The notes below the pieces were generated by a model that did not search any database, had not been told where the DNA came from, and saw only the letters and a list, made by a program, of their open reading frames with translations. The translations under genes were made by a program, and so were the position numbers. A stretch of 64,000 bases of DNA from Aeromicrobium endophyticum (GTDB lineage: Bacteria; Actinomycetota; Actinomycetes; Propionibacteriales; Nocardioidaceae). How positions within the stretch are numbered: position 1 is the first letter of the stretch; each line of letters opens with the position of its first letter. The stretch lies in assembly GCF_003586285.1 (NCBI RefSeq), contig NZ_QUBR01000001.1:1853373-1917372 (forward strand). The letters run 5' to 3'. This document shows, one piece after another, positions 32,369-42,864 of the stretch.

Positions 32369-32463
32369 CGCTCACCTGGCTTCGCAGCTGACGCGCTCCG
32401 CGCGTGGAACGCTCACGCTTCGCTAGCCTGGGTTCGGCGCTCGCTCGCTGCGCTCGCTCGACC

Positions 32464-33243
<780 letters not shown>

Positions 33244-33266
33244 GGTGGGTGTCCTTCCTGGACGGT

Positions 33267-34355
33267 TTAGCGCTCGCCCTTGGGCGAGAAGAAGTAGGAG
33301 ACGAGACGGGCGATCAGGTTGAGCAGCATGACGATCAGCAACAGCGTGAGCGCCGCACCCCAGGCGCGGTCGATGCTGAACTCCGGCGGGATGCCCGGGT
33401 TGCGCTGCGATGCGTAGGCGAAGACCGGCAGCGAAGCCATGCGCCCGTCGAACGGGTTGAAGTTCACCGAGTCGGTGGCTCCGGCGATGATCAGCAGAGG
33501 CGCAGTCTCGCCGATCACGCGGGCGATGGCGAGCGTGATGCCCGTGACGATGCCGGCCAGCGCAGTGGGCAGCACGACCTTCGAGACGGTGCGCCACTTG
33601 GGCACGCCGAGTGCGTACGACGCCTCGCGCAGCTCGTTGGGCACAAGCTTCAGCATCTCCTCGGTCGAGCGGACGACGACGGGGATCATCAGCACCGACA
33701 GCGCGACCGATCCGCCGATGCCCATGCGCACGCCCTCGCCGAAGAACAGCACGAACAGGGCGTAGGCGAACAGACCGGCCACGATCGACGGGATACCGGT
33801 CATGACGTCGACGAGGAAGCGGATCCATCGAGACAGCCGGTTTCCCTCGGAGTACTCGACGAGGTAGATCGCGGCGAACAGGCCGATGGGCACCGAGATG
33901 ACCGTCGCGGCACCGGTGATGATCAGGGTGCCGACGAGAGCGTGGTAGATGCCGCCACCCTCACCGACGACGTTGCGCATCGAGAAGGTGAAGAAGTCGA
34001 TGCCCAGGACCTTGGTGCCCTTGCCGATGACGGTCACGAGGATGCTGAACAGGGGGAACATCGCCAGGACGAACGAGGACGTCACCAGCACCGTGACGAG
34101 GCGGTCCGTGGCCTTGCGGCGTCCCTCGACCGCGACCGACCAGACAGGCAGGGCCAGGCTGATCGCGAACACGACCAGGGCGGCGAGCATGAGGTTGACG
34201 CCGGCTGCCAGGTACAGGGCTGCGGCAACGACGACAGCCGCGCCGATGACCAGCAGGGGAGCGCGCTCGGGCAGCTGCCCGCCGTACAGCTCCTTCTGGA
34301 CGTCGACGGCGCCGCGGTTCCCGGGCGACTCGGGGGTCGGGGTCAGGGTCGTCAT
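33267..34355 (-). CDS. pstA: phosphate ABC transporter permease PstA
   Basis: 362 residues. After a cytoplasmic start and extra N-terminal helices comes the PstA core, with the permease motif [31 protein letters not shown] (EAA loop that docks PstB) and IGETAPLL. About 8 membrane helices, two more than the minimal six, as in many actinobacterial PstA proteins. Its ATG 34353-34355 overlaps the pstC stop by one base (TGATG), ensuring equal amounts of the two channel subunits. Confidence 0.93.
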   Translation of the reverse strand: MTTLTPTPESPGNRGAVDVQKELYGGQLPERAPLLVIGAAVVVAAALYLAAGVNLMLAALVVFAISLALPVWSVAVEGRRKATDRLVTVLVTSSFVLAMFPLFSILVTVIGKGTKVLGIDFFTFSMRNVVGEGGGIYHALVGTLIITGAATVISVPIGLFAAIYLVEYSEGNRLSRWIRFLVDVMTGIPSIVAGLFAYALFVLFFGEGVRMGIGGSVALSVLMIPVVVRSTEEMLKLVPNELREASYALGVPKWRTVSKVVLPTALAGIVTGITLAIARVIGETAPLLIIAGATDSVNFNPFDGRMASLPVFAYASQRNPGIPPEFSIDRAWGAALTLLLIVMLLNLIARLVSYFFSPKGER

Positions 34356-35302
34356 CAGTTGGCTCCGGAGAAGTCTTTGCGACGGTCCACGACGGCCCGT
34401 GCGGCGAAGTTGACGAGGAAGGTGATCACGAACAGCACCAGGCCGCTGGCGATCAGCGCGTTGACGGTCTTGCCGCTCGCCTCGCCGAAGCTGAGGGCGA
34501 TGTTGGCGGCGATCGTGCTCGGGTTGGTGCTGCTGATCAGGTTCGCCGTGACGGTGCCCGCACTGACGGACAACACCATCGCGACGGCGAGGGTCTCGCC
34601 GAGGGCGCGGCCGAGGCCCAGCATGGCGGCAGAGACGATGCCCGATCGCGCGTACGGGAAGATCGCCATGCGAGCCATCTCCCACCGGGTGGCGCCCAGG
34701 GCGAGAGCTGCTTCTTCGTGCAGGCGGGGGGTCTGCAGGAAGATCTCGCGGCAGATCGCGGTCATGATCGGCAGGATCATGACGGCCAGGACGATCGAGG
34801 CGGTCATGATCGTGCGGCCAGTGGCCGAGGCCGGGCCGGCGAAGAAGGGGATGAAGCCCAGGTTGCTCTCGAGCCACTGGTAGATGGGCGCCATCTTGGG
34901 CGCGAGGAAGCCGATGCCCCAGAGGCCGTACACGACGCTCGGGACGGCCGCGAGCAGGTCGATCAGGTAGCCGAGCACCTGACCGAGCTTGCGGGGCGAG
35001 TAGTGCGAGATGAACAGCGCGACGCCGATCGCGACGGGGACGGCGATCAGGAGGGCGATGACGGCGGCGAGCAGGGTGCCGTAGACCAAGGGCCACACGT
35101 AGGGCAGGAAGCTCTGGCCGCTCTTGACCTCGTCGGGACTCGCGGTGATGCCCGGGATGCCCTCGATGGTCAGGAACGCGGCGACACCGGCGAGCACGAT
35201 CAGGATGAGGATGCCGGCGCTGGTCGACAGGCCGGAGAAGATGCGATCACCCGGTCGGACGACGGTAGAACGCTTGCGACGGGGTGCCAGCGTGCTGGTC
35301 AC
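34355..35302 (-). CDS. pstC: phosphate ABC transporter permease PstC
   Basis: 315 residues and six main helices. The EAA loop reads LHEEAALALGATRWEMARMAIFPYARSGI, and PSVVYGLWGIGFLAP and GRALGETLAVAMVL are PstC hallmarks. GTG 35300-35302 with GAAAGG about 10 bases before. The gap to pstS holds two strong hairpins, so less permease than binding protein should be made. Confidence 0.93.
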   Translation of the reverse strand: MTSTLAPRRKRSTVVRPGDRIFSGLSTSAGILILIVLAGVAAFLTIEGIPGITASPDEVKSGQSFLPYVWPLVYGTLLAAVIALLIAVPVAIGVALFISHYSPRKLGQVLGYLIDLLAAVPSVVYGLWGIGFLAPKMAPIYQWLESNLGFIPFFAGPASATGRTIMTASIVLAVMILPIMTAICREIFLQTPRLHEEAALALGATRWEMARMAIFPYARSGIVSAAMLGLGRALGETLAVAMVLSVSAGTVTANLISSTNPSTIAANIALSFGEASGKTVNALIASGLVLFVITFLVNFAARAVVDRRKDFSGAN

Positions 35303-35340
35303 AGGCGGTGCCTTTCAGCGAAGGGTACGGACGTGGAAGG

Positions 35341-35410
35341 AGGTGGCTCCGAGGAGCCACCTAGGCGCTCCCCGGGCCGGTCGGAGAAGTATCCGACCAG
35401 CCCGGGGAGC
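35341..35410 (-). terminator. tandem attenuator hairpins between pstS and pstC
   Basis: Hairpin 1, nearest pstS on the minus strand: 35367-35385 pairs with 35392-35410 (18 pairs, one C-A mismatch, loop GAAGTA). Hairpin 2: AGGTGGCTCC/GGAGCCACCT at 35341-35362 with a GA centre. No T-tract follows, so partial termination or mRNA stabilisation is likely. Confidence 0.72.
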
Positions 35411-35416
35411 AGGGGG

Positions 35417-36526
35417 TCAGCCAGCCTTGATCGTCTCGACCGCGGCCTGGACCTTCGAGGCGAAGTCGCCCGAGAGCGGCGCGGAGCCGGCGGTCTTGGC
35501 AGCGGCCTCCTGGCCCTCGGTGCTGGTGACGTAGGTCAGCCAGCCCTTGACGAGGTCAGCCGTGGCGGCGTCCTTCTGCGTCTGGCAGGCGATCTGGTAC
35601 GACGCCAGGACGATGGGGTAGACACCCGACTCGGTCGTCGTGCGGTCGATGTCGACCGCGATGTCGGTCGCGTCGCGACCCTCGACGGGCTTGGCCGTGT
35701 CGAGGACCTTCGCAGCAGCCTCGGGCGTCGGCGCGACGAACTCCTCGCCGACCTTGACGTTGGCCTTGCCGAGCTCGCCGGCCTGGCTCTCGTCGGCGTA
35801 GCCGATGGTGCCGTCGCCGCCGGAGACCGCGGAGATGACGCCCGAGGTGCCCTCGGCAGCCTCGCCGCCCTTCAGGGGCCACGTCTCGACGACGCCGCCG
35901 CTCCAGCCACCCTCGGAGGCCTTGTCGAGGTAGTCGGTGAAGTTCTTGGTGGTGCCCGAGTCGTCCGAGCGGTGGACGGCCGTGATGTTGCTGTCAGGCA
36001 GCGTCGCGTCCGGGTTGTCGGCCTTGATGGCGGCGTCGTTCCACTTGGTGATCTTGCCCTCGAAGATCTGGCCGATCGTCTTGGCCGACAGGTTCAGGTC
36101 GTCGACGCCCTTCAGGTTGTACACGACGGCGATGGGGCTGACGTAGGTCGGGACCTCGACGATGTCGCTGCCGCACTTCTCCTTGGCGCTGGCCAGCTCC
36201 TCGTCCGTCAGGTAGGCGTCGGACCCGGCGAACTGCACGCCGCCCGCGATGAACTGCTCGCGTCCGCCACCCGAGCCGACCGGGTCGTAGTTGACGGTCG
36301 CGTCGGAGTTCGTGGTCTGGAACGCGGCCTTCCAGGCGGCGACGGCGGCTTCCTGGGCGCTCGAACCGGCGCCGTTGAGGGTGCCCGACACCTTCGCGCC
36401 GGAGCCTCCGCCGTTGCCGGCGTCGTCGGAGGAGGAGTCTTCGTTGCCGGCGCCGCAGGCGCTCAGGCCGAGTGCGAGGGCGAGCATGGCGGCCGGAGCG
36501 GCGATGCGCAGGTTCTTGCGGTTCAC
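35417..36526 (-). CDS. pstS: phosphate-binding lipoprotein PstS
   Basis: 369 residues. Signal with lipobox GLSAC (Cys about residue 24) followed by a Ser/Gly/Asp-rich linker, then the binding fold: GAGSSAQ, YDPVGSGGGREQF, FAGSDAYL, VHRSDDSGTTKNFTDYL and GGDGTIGYAD are the phosphate-contact segments of PstS. It captures phosphate outside the membrane for PstCAB. A PHO box lies 70-105 bases upstream, so phosphate starvation should induce it. Confidence 0.95.
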   Translation of the reverse strand: MNRKNLRIAAPAAMLALALGLSACGAGNEDSSSDDAGNGGGSGAKVSGTLNGAGSSAQEAAVAAWKAAFQTTNSDATVNYDPVGSGGGREQFIAGGVQFAGSDAYLTDEELASAKEKCGSDIVEVPTYVSPIAVVYNLKGVDDLNLSAKTIGQIFEGKITKWNDAAIKADNPDATLPDSNITAVHRSDDSGTTKNFTDYLDKASEGGWSGGVVETWPLKGGEAAEGTSGVISAVSGGDGTIGYADESQAGELGKANVKVGEEFVAPTPEAAAKVLDTAKPVEGRDATDIAVDIDRTTTESGVYPIVLASYQIACQTQKDAATADLVKGWLTYVTSTEGQEAAAKTAGSAPLSGDFASKVQAAVETIKAG

Positions 36527-36598
36527 GGGGGTCCCTCTCTGGGATCAGATGATGCGTACTCCGTGAACGTATGGAGCGCAGGTGTATCGATCGGCGCG

Positions 36599-36631
36599 CC
36601 CGAGTGAACACAAGGTGAACGGTGCCGTAAC
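36599..36631 (-). promoter_or_regulatory. PHO box upstream of pstS
   Basis: Minus-strand 11-bp direct repeats GTTCACCTTGT (36610-36620) and GTTCACTCGGG (36599-36609), preceded by a weaker unit GTTACGGCACC (36621-36631). This matches the actinobacterial PhoP repeat (GTTCACC type). Confidence 0.78.
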
Positions 36632-36660
36632 GCTGGGGCGCGTGCCGCGGTTCCTGCCTG

Positions 36661-37548
36661 TCAGGCCAGGCGTTCTGTGGCCTCGATCACGCCGCCGCGG
36701 TGGTGCACGACGACGCCGTCGCCGGGCGCGAGGTCGGCCACCGCCAGGCCGATGGCGTCGAAGATCGACGGCAGGGTCGGTCGGTGGGAGCACAGGGCGA
36801 CGGGTTTCTTGCGATCCATCAAGGTGTCGACCGACCGCCGCACCTGGCTCGCGCGCGTCTGCTCGGAGAGGCGGTCGTCGATCTCGAGGAACGTGCTGAC
36901 CGACTGCGCGTACGGCTCGACGGTCTGGGTGCAGCGCGTGGCGGGGCTGCTGACGACCCGCTGCACGCCATAGGCCTCGAGCACCGGCACCAGCGCGTCG
37001 GCGCGCTTGCGTCCGGTGGGCGTCAGCGGACGAGCGAGGTCGTCGACGTCGGACGACCGGGGCTGGGCCTTGCCGTGCCGCAGCACGACCAGCGTGCGGG
37101 TGCGGTGCGCCTGGCGGGCGTGCAGCTCGCGGAACTCCTCGAGCAGGCCGAGGTCGTGGTGGTACGTCAGCAGTGCGGCCGCCTCGTCGAGGCCGACCCA
37201 ACGGATCTCGTCGACCTCCTTGTTGGGCCGGAAGGGCGTGTCGTCGTCCGGCCCCGTGACGCGCGCGCACCAGTAGGCGACGACCTTGGTGCCGCCGCTG
37301 ATCGGATAGCTGACCTGACGCAGCGGGTGGCCCAGGCGCACGCGCACCCCGGCCTCCTCGCCGATCTCGCGCACCGCGGTCTGCTGCAGGGTCTCGCCGG
37401 GGTCGGTCTTGCCCTTCGGGAACGTCCAGTCGTCGTAGGACGGCCGGTGGACCACCAGCACCTCGACCCGGGGCTCGGGCCGGCGAGGACCGGGTCGCTT
37501 GCGCCACACGACTCCACCCGCAGCCGTCGTCGTCCGTTCACTTGCCAT
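36661..37548 (-). CDS. mutT1: MutT1-type Nudix hydrolase with histidine phosphatase domain
   Basis: 295 residues in two domains. Residues about 8-140 are Nudix with the box GETLQQTAVREIGEEAGV; residues about 155-290 are a histidine phosphatase, starting LVVLRHGKAQ (RHG motif) with the second His in LCSHRPTL. The same fusion in mycobacteria (MutT1) hydrolyses 8-oxo-GTP and diadenosine polyphosphates. As there, it lies close to ppk. It diverges from the next gene by 53 bases and protects the nucleotide pool from oxidised bases. Confidence 0.87.
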   Translation of the reverse strand: MASERTTTAAGGVVWRKRPGPRRPEPRVEVLVVHRPSYDDWTFPKGKTDPGETLQQTAVREIGEEAGVRVRLGHPLRQVSYPISGGTKVVAYWCARVTGPDDDTPFRPNKEVDEIRWVGLDEAAALLTYHHDLGLLEEFRELHARQAHRTRTLVVLRHGKAQPRSSDVDDLARPLTPTGRKRADALVPVLEAYGVQRVVSSPATRCTQTVEPYAQSVSTFLEIDDRLSEQTRASQVRRSVDTLMDRKKPVALCSHRPTLPSIFDAIGLAVADLAPGDGVVVHHRGGVIEATERLA

Positions 37549-37601
37549 GGTGCGTATTGTCCCCTGGGAAGGTGAACGGACGATGTCGAGGGAGGTACGA
37601 C

Positions 37602-38681
37602 GTGCGTCGTCGGTTCGTCGGCCTCGTCCTGGCCCCGCTCGTGGTCGTCGCCCTCGCGCTGGGCGTCGCCTCGTTGGCCTCCGGCCGCGCCGCCGACACC
37701 CGCTCGCCGCTCACGCAGGCGCTCGACGTCATGCCGGACGCCACGCTCGACGCCGGCTTCACCGACTGGCGCTCCGTCCGCGCGCGGCTCGGGGTCGGCC
37801 GGGCCGGCACCACCGCCGCGCGGGCGACGCTCGCTGACGAGGGGTCGCTGCGCGACCTCACGACCCGCTCCGTCCTCGGCGGCCTGGTCGAGGAGATGCA
37901 CGACAAGCTCGGGTGGTCGGCCGCCGACGTCGACTGGGAGGCGTACAGCCGGTCCGGTTCTGGCTCGGCGATGGCCGCCCGGCTGTCGGACGACGTCTCG
38001 CTCGACGAGGTCGAGGACCGGCTCGACCGCCTCGGCTACACCCGCCGCGACGGCCTGTGGATGCTGGCTCCCGACGACGCTGCGGTGCTGAGCCCTCAGG
38101 CGGCCGACACCCTGGCGGTCGTCTCGGTCGTCCGAGACCGGCGGCTCGTCGTCGCCGCCGATCGTCCCGCGCCGGTGCGCGACGTGCTGGCGACCGTGCG
38201 GGGCGACGCGCCCTCGGCGCTCACCAACCGTCCGCTGGCCGACGTCGCGCGGGCCCTCGCCGGCTCCGACACCGCGGTGCTGCAGGGGAGGGCCTTCGGC
38301 TGCCGGGCGACGGCGGTCGACGGCTCCGACCCGACGCTCCGCGCGCAGGCCACCGCGGCCGTCGCCCGGGCCGGCACCCTGACGTCGCCGACGTACACCG
38401 GACGCGGCCTGGTCGACGGCCGACGCGACCAGACCATCCGCTTCGCCGCTGCCTTCGCCTCGCCGGCCGAGGCCGTCGACCAGCTGCGGGTGCGCTCGGC
38501 GCTCACGACCGGCCCCTTCATCGGTCGCACCGGACGCGTCGAGGACACCCTCGACCTGACGGGCGCCTCGGTCGACGGCACCGTCGCGACGCTGCGCTTC
38601 GCCGTCGACCCGGAGCGGGCCGCCTACATGAGCGGCGAGGGGCCTCTGCTGTTCGCCGGCTGCCCCGTGGGCCGGGGCTGA
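37602..38681 (+). CDS. membrane-anchored or secreted protein of unknown function
   Basis: 359 residues. GTG 37602 follows GGGAGG. MRRRFVGLVLAPLVVVALALGVASLASG is a signal anchor; the rest is soluble, rich in Asp, Arg and Ala, with one Cys pair (GCRAT and AGCPVG). No catalytic motif is seen. It lies between mutT1 and convergent ppk. The sequence MPDATLDAGFTDWRSVRARLG suggests a domain found in other actinobacterial exported proteins, but I cannot name it. Confidence 0.8.
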   Translation: MRRRFVGLVLAPLVVVALALGVASLASGRAADTRSPLTQALDVMPDATLDAGFTDWRSVRARLGVGRAGTTAARATLADEGSLRDLTTRSVLGGLVEEMHDKLGWSAADVDWEAYSRSGSGSAMAARLSDDVSLDEVEDRLDRLGYTRRDGLWMLAPDDAAVLSPQAADTLAVVSVVRDRRLVVAADRPAPVRDVLATVRGDAPSALTNRPLADVARALAGSDTAVLQGRAFGCRATAVDGSDPTLRAQATAAVARAGTLTSPTYTGRGLVDGRRDQTIRFAAAFASPAEAVDQLRVRSALTTGPFIGRTGRVEDTLDLTGASVDGTVATLRFAVDPERAAYMSGEGPLLFAGCPVGRG

Positions 38682-38697
38682 GACCGGGCGGACGCCG

Positions 38698-40839
38698 TCA
38701 GGGCTGGCGGGACCGCCGCGACCGAGCACGATCGATCAGCACCGACTGCAGGTTGGAGCTGCCGACGTGGCGGGTCCAGCTGCCGTCGCCGCCCAGGTGC
38801 CACGACGTGGTCTCCGGATCGGCCGACCGCGCGAGCAGGTCGCCGAGTGCCTGCGTGTGCTCGGGGCTCGGCACCCGCACCAGCACCTCGACGCGGCGGT
38901 CGAGGTTGCGGTGCATCAGGTCGGCCGAGCCGATCCACGCCTCCGGGTCGCCCCCGCCGGCGAACCAGTACACGCGGCTGTGCTCGAGGAACCGGCCGAG
39001 GATGCTGCGCACGCGGATGTTCTCGCTGAGCCCCTCGACCCCGGGCCGCAGCGTGCAGATGCCGCGGATGACGAGGTCGACCTCGACGCCCGCGCGGGAC
39101 GCCTCGTAGAGCTTGTCGATGACGGCCTCGTCGACCAGCGAGTTGACCTTGATGCGGATGCTGGCGGCCCGTCCGGCGCGGTGGTGCGCGATCTCGGCGT
39201 CGATGCGCTCGACGATGCCGTCGCGCAGCCCGGCCGGAGCCACCAGCAGCTGCTGGTACGAGAAGTCCTGCGCGAAGCCCGACAGGTTGTTGAACAGATC
39301 GGTCAGGTCGTGGGTGATCGCGGGGTCGGACGTCAGCAGGCCGAAGTCCTCGTACAGCCGGGCGGTCTTGGGGTTGTAGTTGCCGGTGCCGATGTGGGCG
39401 TAGCGGCGCAGGCCGTCGGCCTCGTCGCGCACCACCAGGGCGAGCTTGCAGTGCGTCTTGAGGCCGACGAGGCCGTAGACGACGTGGCAGCCGGCGCGCT
39501 CGAGCTTGCGCGCCCAGCGGATGTTGGCCTGCTCGTCGAACCGGGCCTTGATCTCGACCAGCACCAGCACCTGCTTGCCGGCGCGTGCCGCGTCGACCAG
39601 CGAGTCGATGATCGGCGAGTCGCCCGACGTGCGGTACAGCGTCTGCTTGATGGCCAGCACGTGCGGATCGGCCGCGGCCTGCTCGATGAAGCGCTGGACG
39701 CTCGTCGCGAACGAGTCGTACGGGTGGTGCACCAGCACGTCGCGCTTGCGCAGGGCGCTGAACAGGTCGGCCGGCTTGGCGGTCTCGACCTCGGCGAGAT
39801 GCTGGTGCGTGCCCGGGACGAACGGGTCGTAGCGCAGCTCGGGACGGTCGAGGTCGGCGATCTCGTTGAGGCTGCGCAGGTCGAGGGGACCCTTGAGCCG
39901 GATGACCTCGTCGGCGCGCACGCCGAGCTCGGAGACCAGCAGGTCGAGCACGTCCTCGTCGATCGAGGCCTCGACCTCGAGCCGCACGGGCGGGCCGAAC
40001 TTGCGTCGCAGCAGCTCCTTCTCGAGCGCCTTCAGCAGGTTCTCGGCATCGTCCTCCTCGACCTCGAGGTCCTCGTTGCGGGTGACGCGGAACGCGTGGT
40101 GGGCGATGACCTCCATCCCCGGGAACAGCAGGTCGAGGTGGGCCGCGATGACCTCCTCGAGCGGCACGAAGCGACCCGGGTCGGCCTCCATCCAGCGGTT
40201 GATGATCGGGGGCACCTTGACGCGCGCGAAGTGGTCCTTGCCGGTCGCCGGGTTGCGCATCACGAGCGCCAGGTTGAGCGAGAGCCCCGAGATGTACGGG
40301 AACGGGTGGGCGGGGTCGACAGCCAGCGGGGTCAGCACCGGGAAGACGCGGTCGCGGTAGAGGGCGCTGATCTGCTCCTGCTCCGACGGGCGCAGCGCGT
40401 CCCAGTGCAGCAGCTCGATGCCCTCGGCGGCCAGGGCCGGGACGAGGTGGTCGTGGTACGTCTCGGCGTGTCGCACCATGAGGTCCTGGGTGGCCTCGAG
40501 GCTGCGCGTCAGCACGTTGCGGGGGTTGAGCCCGCTCGCCGACGGCACCGCGACGCCGGCGGCGATGCGGCGCTTGAGGCCGGCGACGCGCACCATGAAG
40601 AACTCGTCGAGGTTGCTGGCGAAGATGGCCAGGAAGCGCACTCGCTCGAGCAGCGGCAGGCTCTCGTCCTGGGCCAGCTCGAGCACGCGGGAGTTGAACG
40701 CGATCCACGACAGCTCGCGGTCGAGGAAGCGGTCGGCGGGCAGGGCGCTCTGCGCCGGGTCGAACGGTGGGTCGACGTCGAACTCGTCGGGGGAGGCCGG
40801 GTCCTCGAGCGCGGCGACCGCCATGTCGTGTGTGTCCAC
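38698..40839 (-). CDS. ppk: polyphosphate kinase 1
   Basis: About 713 residues. [20 protein letters not shown] opens the N domain; the catalytic His is in [15 protein letters not shown] and the second His is in the [16 protein letters not shown] box; [15 protein letters not shown] and [10 protein letters not shown] are further PPK1 hallmarks. The enzyme polymerises the gamma-phosphate of ATP reversibly. GTG 40837-40839 is chosen because a CACTGT box lies exactly six bases before it; ATG 40824 is the alternative. A PHO box overlaps the -35 zone, linking polyphosphate storage to phosphate supply. Confidence 0.93.
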   Translation of the reverse strand: MDTHDMAVAALEDPASPDEFDVDPPFDPAQSALPADRFLDRELSWIAFNSRVLELAQDESLPLLERVRFLAIFASNLDEFFMVRVAGLKRRIAAGVAVPSASGLNPRNVLTRSLEATQDLMVRHAETYHDHLVPALAAEGIELLHWDALRPSEQEQISALYRDRVFPVLTPLAVDPAHPFPYISGLSLNLALVMRNPATGKDHFARVKVPPIINRWMEADPGRFVPLEEVIAAHLDLLFPGMEVIAHHAFRVTRNEDLEVEEDDAENLLKALEKELLRRKFGPPVRLEVEASIDEDVLDLLVSELGVRADEVIRLKGPLDLRSLNEIADLDRPELRYDPFVPGTHQHLAEVETAKPADLFSALRKRDVLVHHPYDSFATSVQRFIEQAAADPHVLAIKQTLYRTSGDSPIIDSLVDAARAGKQVLVLVEIKARFDEQANIRWARKLERAGCHVVYGLVGLKTHCKLALVVRDEADGLRRYAHIGTGNYNPKTARLYEDFGLLTSDPAITHDLTDLFNNLSGFAQDFSYQQLLVAPAGLRDGIVERIDAEIAHHRAGRAASIRIKVNSLVDEAVIDKLYEASRAGVEVDLVIRGICTLRPGVEGLSENIRVRSILGRFLEHSRVYWFAGGGDPEAWIGSADLMHRNLDRRVEVLVRVPSPEHTQALGDLLARSADPETTSWHLGGDGSWTRHVGSSNLQSVLIDRARSRRSRQP

Positions 40840-40845
40840 ATGTCC

Positions 40846-40878
40846 ACAGTGGCAGATCAAGGTGAACACCGTCTGAAC
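40846..40878 (-). promoter_or_regulatory. PHO box and -10 of ppk
   Basis: Minus-strand GTTCAGACGGT (40868-40878) and GTTCACCTTGA (40857-40867) are 11-bp direct repeats like those before pstS, followed after 5 bases by CACTGT (40846-40851) and, six bases on, by the GTG start. Confidence 0.7.
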
Positions 40879-40915
40879 GAGCGTCCTGGACCGCGCAGGC
40901 CGATAGCGTGTCCGC

Positions 40916-41959
40916 ATGGCTCTCGTACCCGCCGCGATCGGTGCCGTGCGCGGCGCCGCGGCCCGCTCCCTCATGCAGCTCCCGCGCCCGGTGCTGTCCC
41001 GGCTGGCCGGCGCCCCCGTCACGATCGACGGGCGCACGCTCCACCCCGAGATGCAGCTGATGCTCAAGCTGCAGCGCCTCGAGGGACCGGCCGCCGAGTC
41101 GGTGTCGATCAGCCGCGGTCGCAGGATCATCGTGTCGTCGTCACGGCTTGCCGGGGGCAACCAGTCGATCGGCGCGGTGACCGACCGGACGATCGACGGC
41201 CCGGGCGGACCGCTGCGGCTGAGGTTCTACACGCCCCGAGGTCTGTCGGGAAGGTCGCCGGCGCTGGTGTTCTTCCATGGCGGCGGATGGATCTACGGCG
41301 GACTCGAGAGCCACGACGCGACGTGCCGCTTCCTCGCCGAGGAGGCGCAGGTGCGGGTCGTGGCCGTCGACTACCGGCTCGCCCCCGAGGCGCCCTACCC
41401 GGCGGCGGTCGACGACGCCCTGGCGGCGTGGGGCTGGATCGCCGAGCACGCGCAGGGCCTCGCCATCGATCCGGCCCGCATCGCGGTGGGCGGCGACAGC
41501 GCGGGCGGCAACCTGGCGGCCGTGGTCGCGCAGCAGACCGTCGCGACGGGTGGTCCGTCGCCGGCCTTCCAGCTGCTGATCTACCCGGCGACCGACTTCG
41601 CCGAGAAGGCGCCCAGCCGCGCGAGGTACGCCGAGGGCTTCTTCCTGACGCAGGCGTTCATGGACCTGGCCGAGGAGAACTACCTGGTCGGTGGCGAGGA
41701 CCGCACCGATCCGCGCCTGTCCCCGTTGCACGGAGACGTGGAGGGGGTGGCGCCGGCGTACGTCGTCACGGCCGGCTTCGACCCGTTGCTCGACGAGGGC
41801 GATGCCTACGCCGCCAAGCTGCGCGCCGCCGGCGTCCGGGTCGAGCACGTCCGCGAGGACGGGCTGATCCACGGCTTCATCAACATGGTGGGGTTGGGCA
41901 GCGTCGCCCCCAAGGCGTCCCGTCGTGCTGCCGCCGCACTCCAGCGAGGACTCTCCTAG
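40916..41959 (+). CDS. alpha/beta hydrolase, hormone-sensitive lipase type
   Basis: 347 residues. HGGGW oxyanion motif, GDSAGG nucleophile elbow, Asp in [11 protein letters not shown] and His in GLIHGF: a complete HSL-family esterase (LipH/NlhH-like), acting on short-chain esters. The first 90 residues are a cap region. ATG 40916 is six bases after TAGCGT, so a leaderless mRNA, divergent from ppk. Substrate in the cell unknown. Confidence 0.87.
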   Translation: MALVPAAIGAVRGAAARSLMQLPRPVLSRLAGAPVTIDGRTLHPEMQLMLKLQRLEGPAAESVSISRGRRIIVSSSRLAGGNQSIGAVTDRTIDGPGGPLRLRFYTPRGLSGRSPALVFFHGGGWIYGGLESHDATCRFLAEEAQVRVVAVDYRLAPEAPYPAAVDDALAAWGWIAEHAQGLAIDPARIAVGGDSAGGNLAAVVAQQTVATGGPSPAFQLLIYPATDFAEKAPSRARYAEGFFLTQAFMDLAEENYLVGGEDRTDPRLSPLHGDVEGVAPAYVVTAGFDPLLDEGDAYAAKLRAAGVRVEHVREDGLIHGFINMVGLGSVAPKASRRAAAALQRGLS

Positions 41960-41962
41960 CCC

Positions 41963-42050
41963 CCGCTGACGAGAGACTCGCGCAGCGCCGTCGAGATGGT
42001 CCCGGCGCCCGGAGCCTCTCGTCAGGGGTGCGTATGTCTCTCGTCAGCGG
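41963..42050. repeat. inverted and direct CTCTCGTCAG repeats
   Basis: CCGCTGACGAGAGAC at 41963-41977 pairs with GTCTCTCGTCAGCGG at 42036-42050; a further direct copy of CTCTCGTCAG is at 42016-42025. The right arm lies within the 3' end of mshD. It probably folds as a terminator for the convergent genes, or is a small repeated element. Confidence 0.6.
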
Positions 42051-42864
42051 TCGGGGGCAGGACGTAGAGGGTGTCGCGGGCGTGGTCGACGAAGCCGAGC
42101 TTGCGGTAGACCGCGAGCGCGGGGTCGTTGTCGCCCTCGACGTAGAGGTCGACGACGGGCAGCCCGCGCTCGAACAGGTGCCGGAGCCCGCGCGCGGTCA
42201 GCGCCGTGCCCAGGCCGCCGCCCTGGGCGTCGGGGTCGATGCCGACGACGTAGACCTCGCCGACCGAGTCCTCGACCTTGGTCCAGTGGAAGCCGATCAC
42301 GCGCCCGTCCCGCTCGGCGACGAAGAAGCCGTCGGCGTCGAACCAGTCGGACGCCATGCGGCGCTCCATGTCGGCCCGGTCCATCGCGCCCTGCTCGGGG
42401 TGGTGGGCGAAGGCCCGTGCGTTGACGGCCACGACCTGGTCGACGTCGTCCGGCGTGAACGTGCGCAGCGTGACGCCCTCGGACACGCGTTCGGACGCCG
42501 GGGGACCGTCGAACGTCAGGCGCAGCGCCAGCAGCGTGCGCCCCGCGACGAGCCCGGCGGACGCTGCGAGCGCCTGCGCCGCCGGCAGGTCGCCGTGCGC
42601 CCAGAAGTCGTGCTCGCCGTCGGCCAGCAGCTCGTCGAGGATGCGGCGGCCGATGCCCTCGCGTCGTCGGTCGGGATCGACGACGATCTCGACGGGCGCG
42701 TCACCGGCGGCGTAGGCGGCGGCGATCACGCGACCGTCGGGGTCGGACTGGTGCACGAGCACCCGCGCCCGGACGCGGTCGCGCAGCGCGAAGAGCGTGG
42801 CCTCGTTGAAGGGTGCCACGCCGTCGACGGCGGCGGCGCGGTCGGCGAGCTTGACGAGGCTCAT
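42022..42864 (-). CDS. mshD: mycothiol synthase
   Basis: 280 residues with two GNAT acetyltransferase domains. The C-terminal one has EVYVVGIDPDAQGGGLGTALTARGLRHLF (acetyl-CoA loop) and VDLYVEGDNDPALAVYRKLGF, as in MshD, which adds acetyl-CoA to Cys-GlcN-Ins to finish mycothiol; FHWTKVE is also typical. The N-terminal domain (IVVDPDRRREGIGRRIL) is less conserved. ATG overlaps the accDA-like stop by four bases. The gene identifies the host as a mycothiol producer. Confidence 0.93.
   Translation of the reverse strand: MSLVKLADRAAAVDGVAPFNEATLFALRDRVRARVLVHQSDPDGRVIAAAYAAGDAPVEIVVDPDRRREGIGRRILDELLADGEHDFWAHGDLPAAQALAASAGLVAGRTLLALRLTFDGPPASERVSEGVTLRTFTPDDVDQVVAVNARAFAHHPEQGAMDRADMERRMASDWFDADGFFVAERDGRVIGFHWTKVEDSVGEVYVVGIDPDAQGGGLGTALTARGLRHLFERGLPVVDLYVEGDNDPALAVYRKLGFVDHARDTLYVLPPTADERHTHP

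Noticed and set aside
32390-32460. GCTCGCTCGCTGCGCTCGCT run as a CRISPR or repeat array
   Set aside because: Short, irregular and without spacers; simple-sequence noise beside a terminator.
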